Positions 1 through 6,981 are shown, counted from the first letter of the stretch. The stretch is 9,555 bases of DNA from Ruminococcus sp. (GCA_022510985.1 JAFLSL010000024.1:1-9555); one strand, 5' to 3'. Numbers and translations: made by a program. The notes: generated by a model not told the origin, from the letters alone.

Positions 1-1
1 A

Positions 2-463
2 GGGGAGAGCACAATCGGCGTGCTTTTCGGCTCGGTAAATACGAGTATATGGGAACAGCTCAAACCGATTATTCTGTGCTATATTCTCTTCGGAGTTTTA
101 GAGCTGATGTGTGCAAAGCCGTATTTCAGGCAGTTTGTTGTTTCAAAAGCTCTCGGACTTTACCTTTCGGTTTTTATTTACATAATACTGAGTAAAGTTT
201 TACCGAGCAGTTTTTCAGCACCTATAACTCTTATTTCTCTCGCTGTGGGTTTTATATTCTCAAAATTTATGACGCTCAGCCGCAAAGACATCTCGTGGCT
301 TTTTTCGGTTGCGTGCTTTATGCTGCTTTTAATTTTTGTAATGTATTTTTCGTTCAGCGTATTTCCGCCGAGAATGAATTTGTTTTTAGACAGCGAAAGC
401 GGAATGTACGGAATTATTCCTGATGCAGTTGATAGGGGAGCGACCTATCTTAATTTTAGTTGA
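2..463 (+). CDS. DUF6512-type integral membrane protein, 3' part (5' end outside window)
   Basis: The reading frame is open from base 2 to the TGA at 461-463, so the gene enters from the left and its true start is not visible. The GTG at 20-22 is an internal codon: the residues before it (GESTIG) run into VNTSIWEQLKP, which resembles the NESVWEHLK signature that I associate with DUF6512 proteins. The last part, RMNLFLDSESGMYGI, also fits the family's usual C-terminal LF.D...G.YGI pattern. About four hydrophobic segments are visible (starting near QLKPIILCYILFG, KALGLYLSVFIYI, ITLISLAVGFIF and LFSVACFMLLLIF), so this is a small polytopic membrane protein. Its function is unknown. Downstream, an A7/T6 stretch at 468-485 could form a very weak A:T hairpin, but I do not call it a terminator. 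The family call is moderately sure; no biochemical role can be assigned. Confidence 0.7.
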   Translation, partial: GESTIGVLFGSVNTSIWEQLKPIILCYILFGVLELMCAKPYFRQFVVSKALGLYLSVFIYIILSKVLPSSFSAPITLISLAVGFIFSKFMTLSRKDISWLFSVACFMLLLIFVMYFSFSVFPPRMNLFLDSESGMYGIIPDAVDRGATYLNFS

Positions 464-495
464 GCTTAAAAAAATACTGTTTTTTCTTTAAATAA

Positions 496-529
496 ATTAT
501 CCGTGCACTACTCTTTGTTATACTATAAT
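496..529 (+). promoter_or_regulatory. Probable extended -10 promoter for the rlmB operon
   Basis: TGTTATACT at 516-524 fits an extended -10 element (TGn followed by TATACT), overlapping an alternative TATAAT at 524-529. The hexamer 17 bp upstream of TATACT (ATTATC, 496-501) is a poor -35 box, which is tolerable for extended -10 promoters. A start near 531 would leave a leader of about 29 nt containing the rlmB ribosome binding site AAGGA at 546-550. The whole region is AT-rich, so a chance match is possible. Confidence 0.45.
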
Positions 530-559
530 TTGGTATATTATAAATAAGGACGTTGCAAT

Positions 560-1312
560 ATGAACGCAGATAATATTAAGCAGAAGGACGACGTAATTGT
601 AGGTAGAAATCCCGTAAGCGAATCACTCAGAAGCGGACGAGAGATTGACCGTATTCTTGTTGCAAAAGGCGAGAAAAACGGTGCGGTTGTCGGAATTCTG
701 GCAAAGGCTAAGAAAAGACAAATTCCGATTAAAGAGGTCGATTCGAGAAAGCTTGACTTTCTTTCCGGCGGGGCAAATCATCAGGGCATAATCGCCTTTA
801 CCGCCGTTAAAGAATACGCTACGGTTGAGGATATTTTTAAACTGGCTGAACAAAGACAGGAAAATCCGTTTATTGTTGTTCTCGACGAGCTTGAAGATCC
901 GCATAATCTCGGTGCAATTATTCGTACTGCGGAATGCACGGGTGTACATGGCGTAATTATTCCCAAGCGTAGGAGTGCAGGTCTGAGCTATGCTGTAGGA
1001 AAGGCATCGGCAGGTGCGGTCGAGTACGTTCCCGTTGCAAGGGTTACGAATATCAGCAACACTATAGAGGAGCTAAAAAAACGCGGAGTGTGGGTTTACG
1101 GTGCCGATATGAACGGAACCGACTACACAAACTGCGATTTCAGCGGTGCAACGGCTCTCGTAATCGGAAACGAGGGAAAGGGCATAAGCCGACTTGTGCG
1201 TGAAAAATGCGATGAAATTGTTTCGCTTCCGATGAAAGGAAAAATAAAATCCCTCAATGCCTCGGTTGCCGCGGGCGTTCTGATGTATGCGGTAGCCGCA
1301 AAAAAGGATTGA
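560..1312 (+). CDS. rlmB: 23S rRNA (guanosine-2'-O-)-methyltransferase RlmB, SpoU/TrmH family
   Basis: SpoU-class SPOUT methyltransferase, expected to transfer a methyl group from S-adenosylmethionine to the 2'-O of a guanosine in 23S rRNA (G2251 in E. coli numbering) during large-subunit maturation. The N-terminal substrate-binding domain (about residues 11-85, starting IVGRNPVSESL) is followed by the knotted catalytic domain. All three SpoU motifs are present: motif 1 LDELEDPHNLGAIIRTAE (108-125; catalytic Arg122, Asn116), motif 2 VIGNEGKGISRLV (201-213) and motif 3 PMKGKIKSLNASVAAG (224-239). The length of 250 aa is normal. The ATG is preceded by AAGGA at 546-550. It is the first gene of an operon; the next start codon follows its stop by 4 bp. 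Assignment to RlmB rather than another TrmH-family enzyme rests on the N-terminal domain and length, and related Gram-positive proteins are often named YacO. Confidence 0.93.
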   Translation: MNADNIKQKDDVIVGRNPVSESLRSGREIDRILVAKGEKNGAVVGILAKAKKRQIPIKEVDSRKLDFLSGGANHQGIIAFTAVKEYATVEDIFKLAEQRQENPFIVVLDELEDPHNLGAIIRTAECTGVHGVIIPKRRSAGLSYAVGKASAGAVEYVPVARVTNISNTIEELKKRGVWVYGADMNGTDYTNCDFSGATALVIGNEGKGISRLVREKCDEIVSLPMKGKIKSLNASVAAGVLMYAVAAKKD

Positions 1313-1316
1313 TATT

Positions 1317-3914
1317 ATGAGAAGTAAAAAGCAAAAGAATAATGTCGAAAACGAAAAGATAAATATTGCTGCCGATACTCCCGCCGAGGACAAAAGACAA
1401 TTCAGGCTGGAGCAGATTCTTGCCGAAACACGTTATATCACCGAACGTGACGCGATGAAGAAGGCTGCGGAGAAATACGGTGCACGTCCCGAAATGGACG
1501 AAATTTTCAGTAACGCCAATAAAAAGGTTCGTCTGACTAACAGTAATCCCCTTGAAATTGACAATAAAAAAGAGGACGAAAACGAAGAGAATAACGCTAT
1601 TCAGGGCGAGAAAAATGCAGCAACTATGCAGGCTGAGCTGATTATGGATTCTGACGATGAAAACAGGGTTATTAATCTCACTCCGGAAATTCCCGAGGGT
1701 GCGGAAATTGCCGAGGATGTTATCGAGGAAAGTCCCGTTTTTTCCGAGGTTGACCCGGAAATCGGAACGATGTTCGGCACAGCTGACGGTACTCTCGATA
1801 TTTTAAAGGACAAGCCGTCGGACAAAAATTCGTACGCAGGAAATTACGAAAAAAAATTCGGCGTAAAAAAGCCTGCCCCCGATGCTAAAACCGTTCGCTC
1901 AAAGGTGCCTGTTTATAAGCAGGACAGCGAGGTTGAAAAGCTCCACGTTAAGGCAGGAAGATTTTCCGAGGTGGTAAAGGGAGAGTACGAGCAGTATCTC
2001 CGCTCCAAAAACCCTTCAATTTCTCAGGTTATAAAAACCGAGATGGCTAAGGTTGAGACAATTACTCCCGAAGGCGATACCCGTTCAAAAAAGGAAAAGG
2101 TGCTTTCCGCAGTTGTCGGAATTTTCTCGAACGATAACTCCGATGATTCCGATTTACCTGTTGATCAGGTTGTAACCGTTGACGATTATACCGGTCCCGA
2201 AGATTCAAAAAGTATACTCTATGAGCTTAATCTTAATATAAAAAGGCTGTTTGTGAGAAGTGTTCTGATGAGCATTATTACGTTTATCCAGCTTGTGATT
2301 ACGATTATTGTCGGAGTTTTCCCCGAGGCAGTGCTTAACTCAGTTGCAAACGCTCCCGTGGTTTACGCGATTATAAATCTTCTGTTTACGGGCGTTGTGA
2401 TTTTTGTAAACAGAATCACAATCTATTCGGGACTAACTCCGCTTGTAAAGCTCAGGGGTAATTCCGATACCGCTCTCGCTGTTGCGTCTATCGCGATGGG
2501 ACTTCAGTCCCTAGTTTCGCTGTTCAGGCTTGCCGGTGCTACGGAATTTGAAATCAGTTTTTACGGAATAATCGTGTCGTTTGGTTTTCTTTGCAACTGT
2601 ATAGGAAAGCTGATGATGGTGCTGAGGATTAAGGATAACTTTAAGTTTGTTTCCTCAAAAGCCGGTTCCAATGCCGTAAAGATTTATACAAATGAAGAAA
2701 TTGCAAAGAAAATGATGAGTGGGGCAGTGACCGACCGTCCGATTATAGCCTATCATCACAAAACGAATTTCCTTTCTAACTTTCTAAAAATCTCCTACGC
2801 TCCCGACCCGAGCGAGGATTTAGCGGGTAAAATTGCCCCGATAACCTCGATTTGCTCTCTGTTGGTTGCGATAATGTACGGAATTATGCACACATCGTTT
2901 GTCGGCGGTGTTGATACGCTCTCGGTGATGACGGCGGTGAGTATTCCGATTTGCACTTTGCTTGCGGTTAATCTTCCGATGCGTATGCTCTGCAAAGGGC
3001 TTAATTCACAAGGGGCTATGGTTGCAGGCTATCCGTCTGTTAAGCAATTTTGCGATACAAATGCCGTTATGATTGATTCAACAGACCTCTATCCCGAGGG
3101 TACGGTCAAGCTCGACGGCATAAAAACCTTTGCGAATCATCGCACCGATGAAAGCGTCCTTGCCGCGGCAGCAATTTTGCGTGAGGCAGGGAGTCCGATG
3201 GCATCTGTGTTTAACAGGGGAATGTTGTCTAAGGAGAGAAACGCAGACCTTCCTGACGTTGAAACCGTGCTTTATGAGGACGGAATGGGCTTAGTCGGCA
3301 GGGTAAACGGGCAGCGTGTTTTAGTCGGAAACAGAACCCTTATGCATAAGTATAATATAGATACTCCTTCTGAGGATTACGAGGAAAAGTATCTTATTGA
3401 GGGAAGAAGAGTTACCTATCTTGCCCAGCAGGGCGAGCTGATTTCGATGTTCGTTACTACATACACCCCCGACAGAGAAATTGCCGAGGCACTCCAAAAG
3501 GGTGAGCAGAGCGGACTTGGTTATCTTATCCGTACTACCGATTGCAACATAACCGCCGAGCGTATTGCTGAGGATTTTGCACTATATTACCGCAGTATAA
3601 AAATACTGCCGACAGGACTTGGAAATGTTTGTAAAGAGGCTCAGTCGCAGGTTGAGGATAAATCCAGAGCATATCTCGGAACACGCGGAAATATTTCGTC
3701 TATGGTCAGGGGAGTTGCGGGATGTATCAGAATTAAGGGCAATATTTCGCTCGCAATTGTTATTCAGCTTATTGCTCTCATACTCGGTTTGCTGCTTGTT
3801 GCAACACTTTGCCTTTACGCAGACAACGCCGTAGTAGGAACCCTGCAAATTCTAATTTATTCGCTGTTCTGGTCGTTGGCGGCTATGCTTTCGCCACTTA
3901 TTCAACGTCTGTAG
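1317..3914 (+). CDS. Degenerate P1B-type (heavy-metal) ATPase-like membrane protein, probable pseudoenzyme
   Basis: An 865-aa protein with three parts. Residues 1 to about 300 are hydrophilic, acidic and repeatedly charged, probably cytosolic and flexible. Membrane segments follow at about 311-335, 347-370, 385-405, 412-436, 505-527, 535-558, 809-834 and 838-860. This 4+2+2 arrangement is the P1B-ATPase topology. The large loop between segments 6 and 7 resembles P and N domains: VMIDSTDLYPEGTVKL (584-599) sits where DKTGT is expected, GSPMA (625-629) where SEHPLA is expected, EDGMGLVGRVNGQRVLVGN (654-672) matches the N-domain GxG...GN stretch, and TTDCNITAERIAEDF (740-754) matches TGDN..TA..IA. 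The catalytic signatures are broken: DKTGT reads DSTDL (Asp587 kept), GDGxND reads GTRGNI (788-793), TGES is absent, the A-domain region (about 440-500) is far too short, and the CPC site reads PIC (544-546). ATP-driven transport is therefore unlikely; a scaffold or regulatory role is inference. The ribosome binding site (AAAGGA) lies in the end of rlmB. The reading frame is intact, so this is not a decaying pseudogene. Confidence 0.75.
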   Translation: MRSKKQKNNVENEKINIAADTPAEDKRQFRLEQILAETRYITERDAMKKAAEKYGARPEMDEIFSNANKKVRLTNSNPLEIDNKKEDENEENNAIQGEKNAATMQAELIMDSDDENRVINLTPEIPEGAEIAEDVIEESPVFSEVDPEIGTMFGTADGTLDILKDKPSDKNSYAGNYEKKFGVKKPAPDAKTVRSKVPVYKQDSEVEKLHVKAGRFSEVVKGEYEQYLRSKNPSISQVIKTEMAKVETITPEGDTRSKKEKVLSAVVGIFSNDNSDDSDLPVDQVVTVDDYTGPEDSKSILYELNLNIKRLFVRSVLMSIITFIQLVITIIVGVFPEAVLNSVANAPVVYAIINLLFTGVVIFVNRITIYSGLTPLVKLRGNSDTALAVASIAMGLQSLVSLFRLAGATEFEISFYGIIVSFGFLCNCIGKLMMVLRIKDNFKFVSSKAGSNAVKIYTNEEIAKKMMSGAVTDRPIIAYHHKTNFLSNFLKISYAPDPSEDLAGKIAPITSICSLLVAIMYGIMHTSFVGGVDTLSVMTAVSIPICTLLAVNLPMRMLCKGLNSQGAMVAGYPSVKQFCDTNAVMIDSTDLYPEGTVKLDGIKTFANHRTDESVLAAAAILREAGSPMASVFNRGMLSKERNADLPDVETVLYEDGMGLVGRVNGQRVLVGNRTLMHKYNIDTPSEDYEEKYLIEGRRVTYLAQQGELISMFVTTYTPDREIAEALQKGEQSGLGYLIRTTDCNITAERIAEDFALYYRSIKILPTGLGNVCKEAQSQVEDKSRAYLGTRGNISSMVRGVAGCIRIKGNISLAIVIQLIALILGLLLVATLCLYADNAVVGTLQILIYSLFWSLAAMLSPLIQRL

Positions 3915-3925
3915 GAGGTACTAAA

Positions 3926-4573
3926 ATGTTAATTGCACCATCACTTTTATCCTGCGATTTTTCAAAATTCGGAGATGAAATCAAGCGTATGGATTTGGCG
4001 GGAGCCGATTATATGCATCTCGATGTAATGGACGGACATTTTGTTCCGAATATTACATTCGGAGCTCCTGTATTAAAATACGTACGAAAATTTACGGACA
4101 AGGTTTTTGATGTTCATCTTATGATAAGCGAGCCGCTTAAATATATTGACGATTTTTGCGACGCGGGTGCGGATATTATCACTTTCCATATCGAAAGTGA
4201 CAGCGACCCTGATGAAACGATAAAAAAGATAAAAAGCCGCGGGGTTAAGGCGGGGCTTGTAATCAAGCCCAATACCCCCGCACAGTCTGTGTTCCCATAT
4301 TTGGAAAAGGTAGATATGATACTCGTAATGACCGTTGAACCCGGTTTCGGCGGACAGAGCTTTATGGCGGATATGTTACCAAAGGTTGTAAAGCTAAAGG
4401 AAGAAATCACAAAGAGAGGTTTAGACGTGCTTATCGAAGCCGACGGCGGAATAGGTGCCGGAAATATCGCCGACTGTGCAAAGGCCGGAGTTGACGTGGC
4501 TGTAGCAGGTACGGCGGTGTTTAAGGCTGAAGACCCCGCAAAGGCGATTGCACAATTAAAAATTAACAATTAA
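3926..4573 (+). CDS. rpe: Ribulose-phosphate 3-epimerase
   Basis: Interconverts D-ribulose 5-phosphate and D-xylulose 5-phosphate in the non-oxidative pentose phosphate pathway; cytosolic TIM-barrel enzyme. Family motifs are complete: HLDVMDGHFVPN (31-42), DVHLM (62-66), VMTVEPGFGGQSF (134-146) and EADGGI (171-176). The expected divalent-metal ligands are His31, Asp33, His64 and Asp173, with Asp33 and Asp173 as the acid/base pair. AGTAVF (194-199) is part of the phosphate site. The length of 215 aa is normal. The frame is open further upstream to 3809, but ATG 3926 is the right start: AGGAGG lies at 3913-3918 and the protein then begins MLIAPSLLSCDF as in the family. That ribosome binding site overlaps the stop codon of the preceding gene, indicating the same transcript and possible translational coupling. 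The operon ends here at the hairpin at 4580-4607. Confidence 0.96.
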   Translation: MLIAPSLLSCDFSKFGDEIKRMDLAGADYMHLDVMDGHFVPNITFGAPVLKYVRKFTDKVFDVHLMISEPLKYIDDFCDAGADIITFHIESDSDPDETIKKIKSRGVKAGLVIKPNTPAQSVFPYLEKVDMILVMTVEPGFGGQSFMADMLPKVVKLKEEITKRGLDVLIEADGGIGAGNIADCAKAGVDVAVAGTAVFKAEDPAKAIAQLKINN

Positions 4574-4579
4574 GAAATG

Positions 4580-4607
4580 AAAAAGCTTCCGAATTCGGAA
4601 GCTTTTT
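4580..4607. terminator. Palindromic bidirectional intrinsic terminator between rpe and the tetR gene
   Basis: A perfect 28-bp palindrome: A5, then GCTTCCGAATTCGGAAGC, then T5. On each strand this gives a GC-containing stem followed by a T run, so it can terminate rpe rightwards and tetR leftwards. It begins 6 bp after the rpe stop and ends 5 bp before the tetR stop, so it serves two convergent operons. Confidence 0.9.
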
Positions 4608-4612
4608 ATCGT

Positions 4613-5218
4613 TTATATTGTAGCCATACTTGCTCTTTTAAGGAGCTGAATTTTTTTGTATAAAATTTTTCTCTCGTTTTCCATTGACTTGGGATTTTTT
4701 GCAACATGAATCATAGCACTTCTGATTGCGTCCGCCATCATAAATACAACGCATCGCAGCTCTTCTTTGTTTTCAAGATTGAGGTGTGATTTATCAACAT
4801 ATTTTGAAAGTGTCGCTAAGAAATTAGGCTCGTGAAAGCGGTATTGCATATATTCAGAAATAAGGTCGTTGTTGCGGTTTGAGATGTCGGTAAGAATTAC
4901 GATGTCCTCGTAACCTGTGCTTTCTATCATAACGTCGAAAATCCGCATAGGCACCTTAAAAATATCGCCGCCGTTCAGTATAAGCTCGTCTTTAATAAAC
5001 TCGGTGATTTTTGTCATCATATCGTCGGTTATAAGCTCAACTAAATCTAGTTTATCGTCAAAATATTGATAAAAGCTGCCGCGTGAAATTCCTGCCTTTT
5101 GGATAACAGTGTTTATCGTAATCTTTTTCTTGTTGCCCTTTTGAAATTCCTTTCGGGTAACATCAATAATCTTCCTGCGTTTTTCGGCGGGCAGATTATA
5201 AAAAGTACGTTTAATCAT
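4613..5218 (-). CDS. TetR/AcrR family transcriptional regulator
   Basis: A 201-aa protein with a TetR-type N-terminal DNA-binding domain: residues 10-30 form the first helices (AEKRRKIIDVTRKEF) and ITINTVIQKAGISRGSFYQY (33-52) is a classic TetR helix-turn-helix, with FDDKLDLVE after it. Residues from about 60 onward form the divergent all-helical ligand-binding and dimerization domain, whose ligand cannot be read from sequence. The ATG is preceded by AGGAGG (complement of 5226-5231) with 7-nt spacing. That site overlaps the marR stop codon, so the two regulators are co-transcribed and probably translationally coupled. No transporter or enzyme follows: the gene ends at the shared palindromic terminator. 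The family call is firm; targets are unknown. Confidence 0.92.
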   Translation of the reverse strand: MIKRTFYNLPAEKRRKIIDVTRKEFQKGNKKKITINTVIQKAGISRGSFYQYFDDKLDLVELITDDMMTKITEFIKDELILNGGDIFKVPMRIFDVMIESTGYEDIVILTDISNRNNDLISEYMQYRFHEPNFLATLSKYVDKSHLNLENKEELRCVVFMMADAIRSAMIHVAKNPKSMENERKILYKKIQLLKRASMATI

Positions 5219-5229
5219 TTCAAAACCTC

Positions 5230-5655
5230 CTATTTATTTAAGTTTTCGAGCAAGGTGTTGAGTGAGGATAAAAGTGCGTCACGCTGTTTGTCGCATATTC
5301 CGAAGCAGATTTGATTTTCAATCTGCTTTTTTTCTAAACTAACCTGCTCCATAATTTTGTAAGCCTTTTTTGTAAGGTAAACATTCTTAACTCGTTTATC
5401 GTCAGGGTTAAATTTGCAGACTATAAAGTTCTTAATCTCCATACGCTTTAAAAGTCCGACAACCGTTGGGTGGGCAACGCCGAGATGGTTCTCAATGTCC
5501 TTTTGGCTGACGTCGTTTTCCTGATTTATTATGTATTCAATAATCTGGAATTGCTGAAAGGTCAACCCAAACTGCGATATACTGCGGTTAATTATTTTAA
5601 GCATATTGTCGCTTATTAACTTTATTAAGTATCCTAAATCCTGAAACCCGCTCAT
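5230..5655 (-). CDS. MarR family transcriptional regulator
   Basis: A 141-aa winged-helix protein of normal MarR length. LTFQQFQIIEYI (31-42) starts the DNA-binding domain, DVSQKDIENHLGVAHPTVVGLLKRME (48-73) supplies the helix-turn-helix with recognition helix, and the wing carries the DDKR signature (85-88) followed by VKNVYLT. The N- and C-terminal helices would form the dimer interface. Cys117 and Cys121 near the C-terminus could be redox sensitive, but this is speculation. The ribosome binding site AAGGAAG (complement of 5663-5669) lies 7 nt before the ATG. It is the first gene of a marR-tetR operon, and an inverted repeat between its promoter and start codon suggests autoregulation. No ligand or target can be inferred. 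Confidence 0.92.
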   Translation of the reverse strand: MSGFQDLGYLIKLISDNMLKIINRSISQFGLTFQQFQIIEYIINQENDVSQKDIENHLGVAHPTVVGLLKRMEIKNFIVCKFNPDDKRVKNVYLTKKAYKIMEQVSLEKKQIENQICFGICDKQRDALLSSLNTLLENLNK

Positions 5656-5674
5656 TCATTATCTTCCTTTAATC

Positions 5675-5688
5675 TGTAGCTTGCTACA
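5675..5688. promoter_or_regulatory. Candidate operator: 14-bp inverted repeat at the marR transcription start
   Basis: TGTAGC-TT-GCTACA is a perfect inverted repeat with 6-bp arms. Flanking bases extend the symmetry (AAT on the left, ATT on the right) with one mismatched pair between. It begins 1 bp downstream of the marR -10 box and covers the expected start site (about 5683), a typical position for a repressor site. It most likely serves the MarR or the TetR protein encoded just downstream, but binding is not demonstrated. Confidence 0.6.
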
Positions 5689-5689
5689 T

Positions 5690-5717
5690 ATTATAATCTG
5701 TTTTTTGGAAAAGTCAA
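5690..5717 (-). promoter_or_regulatory. SigA-type promoter of the marR-tetR operon
   Basis: Read on the minus strand: TTGACT (complement of 5712-5717), a 16-bp spacer and TATAAT (complement of 5690-5695). Both boxes are at or near consensus. The predicted start near 5683 gives a leader of about 28 nt before the marR ATG. Confidence 0.75.
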
Positions 5718-5774
5718 GAGAAAATGGATAAATTTAAAGGAATGTATATTTATTTTTACCCTAAAATTTGTTTT

Positions 5775-5806
5775 AGATAAAACAAAAGCCCCCTTAAGGG
5801 AGCTTT
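5775..5806 (-). terminator. Intrinsic terminator of ychF
   Basis: On the minus strand the stem AAAGC-U-CCC pairs with GGG-G-GCUUU (one U-G wobble) around a UUAA loop (5785-5806), followed by TTTTGTTTTATC. It begins 17 bp after the ychF stop codon. The plus strand lacks an equally good T run, so it acts leftwards. Confidence 0.85.
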
Positions 5807-5823
5807 AAGTTTAAATATAATAT

Positions 5824-6918
5824 CTATACATTAAATCTGAACAGTACGACATCGCCGTCATTCATAACGTATTCCTTGCCTTCGCTGCGGTAAAGACCTT
5901 TTTCCTTTGCCGCGGCGATTGAGCCGCAGTTCATAAGGTCATCAAAGCTTACTACCTCGGCTCTGATAAATCCGCGTTCAAAGTCTGTGTGGATTTTACC
6001 TGCCGCCTGCGGAGCCTTTGTACCCTTTGTAATCGTCCAGGCTCTGACCTCGGGCTTTCCTGCCGTAAGGTAGCTTATAAGTCCCAAAAGCGAGTAACAT
6101 TCTTTTATGAGACGGTCAAGTCCGCTTTCCTCAAGTCCTAAATCAGCGAGGAAAATTTCCTTTTCCTCGGCGTCCATATCGACAATTTCCGCCTCTATCT
6201 CAGCACAAATCGGAAGCACGCCAGCGTTTTCTTCCTTTGCAACTTCTTCTACCATTTCGAGGAATTTGTTGCCCTTTATTCCGTTTGAAAAATCCTCGTC
6301 GCTCATATTTGCGGCATAGATTATCGGCTTTGTTGTGAGCAGTGCAACCTCTGCCATAATCTTCTCTTCTTCCTCGTCCATCTCGACAGAACGTGCGGAT
6401 TTGCCGGCATTAAGTGCCTCTAAAACACGCTCGAAAAGCTCGAGATCGGTCTGGTATTTTTTGTCGCCCTTAATGAGTTTTTTAGTTTTTTCAATTCTTC
6501 TCTCTAGCATCTCAACGTCCGAGAGAATAAGCTCGAGGTTAATCGTTTCGATATCACGCTTAGGGTCGATACTTCCGTCAACGTGAACAATATCCGTGTT
6601 CTCAAAACAGCGTACAACGTGAACAATAGCGTCACATTCACGGATATTTCCGAGAAATTTGTTTCCGAGTCCTTCGCCCTTTGACGCACCTTTTACAAGT
6701 CCTGCTATGTCGACAAATTCAATCATTGCGGAGGTGTATTTTTCGGGGTCATACATTTCAGCAAGCTTATCAAGACGCTTATCGGGAACCGCCACAACAC
6801 CGACATTCGGCTCAATGGTACAGAACGGATAGTTTGCCGACTGGGCACCTGCGTTGGTTATAGCGTTAAAAAGTGTACTTTTTCCGACATTCGGAAGTCC
6901 AACGATACCTAATTTCAT
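5824..6918 (-). CDS. ychF: YchF/EngD, Obg-family ATPase with C-terminal TGS domain
   Basis: Universally conserved P-loop NTPase of the Obg-HflX family that prefers ATP and associates with ribosomes; in E. coli it is linked to oxidative stress control. The P-loop is GLPNVGKST (7-15), the switch I region contains PFCTIEPNVG (31-40; the Cys in PFCTIEP matches the redox-linked Cys of E. coli YchF), and G3 is DIAGLVKGASKGEGLG (70-85). The position of GTPase NKxD reads NMSDED (204-209), the altered G4 motif that relaxes guanine specificity. A coiled-coil/helical insert spans about 120-200, and the TGS domain occupies about 280-364 (from YLTAGKPEVRAW to the C-terminal VLFRFNV). The length of 364 aa is standard. 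The ribosome binding site AAGGAG (complement of 6930-6935) has a slightly long 11-nt spacing. It is monocistronic, with its own promoter and terminator. Confidence 0.97.
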   Translation of the reverse strand: MKLGIVGLPNVGKSTLFNAITNAGAQSANYPFCTIEPNVGVVAVPDKRLDKLAEMYDPEKYTSAMIEFVDIAGLVKGASKGEGLGNKFLGNIRECDAIVHVVRCFENTDIVHVDGSIDPKRDIETINLELILSDVEMLERRIEKTKKLIKGDKKYQTDLELFERVLEALNAGKSARSVEMDEEEEKIMAEVALLTTKPIIYAANMSDEDFSNGIKGNKFLEMVEEVAKEENAGVLPICAEIEAEIVDMDAEEKEIFLADLGLEESGLDRLIKECYSLLGLISYLTAGKPEVRAWTITKGTKAPQAAGKIHTDFERGFIRAEVVSFDDLMNCGSIAAAKEKGLYRSEGKEYVMNDGDVVLFRFNV

Positions 6919-6952
6919 ATCTTATAAATCTCCTTTTAACTTATCATTTGGA

Positions 6953-6981
6953 ATTATAGCATAACAAAAAATAAATCTCAA
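6953..6981 (-). promoter_or_regulatory. Extended -10 SigA promoter of ychF
   Basis: Minus strand: TTGAGA (complement of 6976-6981), a 17-bp spacer, and TATAAT (complement of 6953-6958) preceded by TGC, giving the extended -10 TGCTATAAT. The -35 box overlaps the stop codon region of the upstream acyltransferase gene (6978-6980), and no terminator is visible between the two genes, so ychF may also receive read-through. Confidence 0.75.

Noticed and set aside
468..485. A7/T6 stretch after the DUF6512 gene as a terminator
   Set aside because: The stem would be only A:T pairs, without the GC-rich core of an intrinsic terminator.
3582..3848. Minus-strand ORF and plus-strand ORF at 3619-3834 inside the ATPase-like gene
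   Set aside because: Both are shadows of the 865-codon frame, without ribosome binding sites or recognisable motifs.
1317..3914. Calling this gene a functional copper or zinc transporting ATPase
   Set aside because: DKTGT, TGES, GDGxND and the CPC metal site are all altered or missing, so a transport name would mislead.
3809..3925. Upstream extension of rpe (39 extra residues, starting MPLRRQRRSR)
   Set aside because: It lies inside the end of the ATPase-like gene in another frame, has no family similarity, and AGGAGG at 3913-3918 clearly marks ATG 3926.
4114..4569. 151-codon minus-strand ORF opposite rpe
   Set aside because: It is the complement of a fully conserved rpe; its Ser/Ile/Ala-rich composition is typical of antisense frames.
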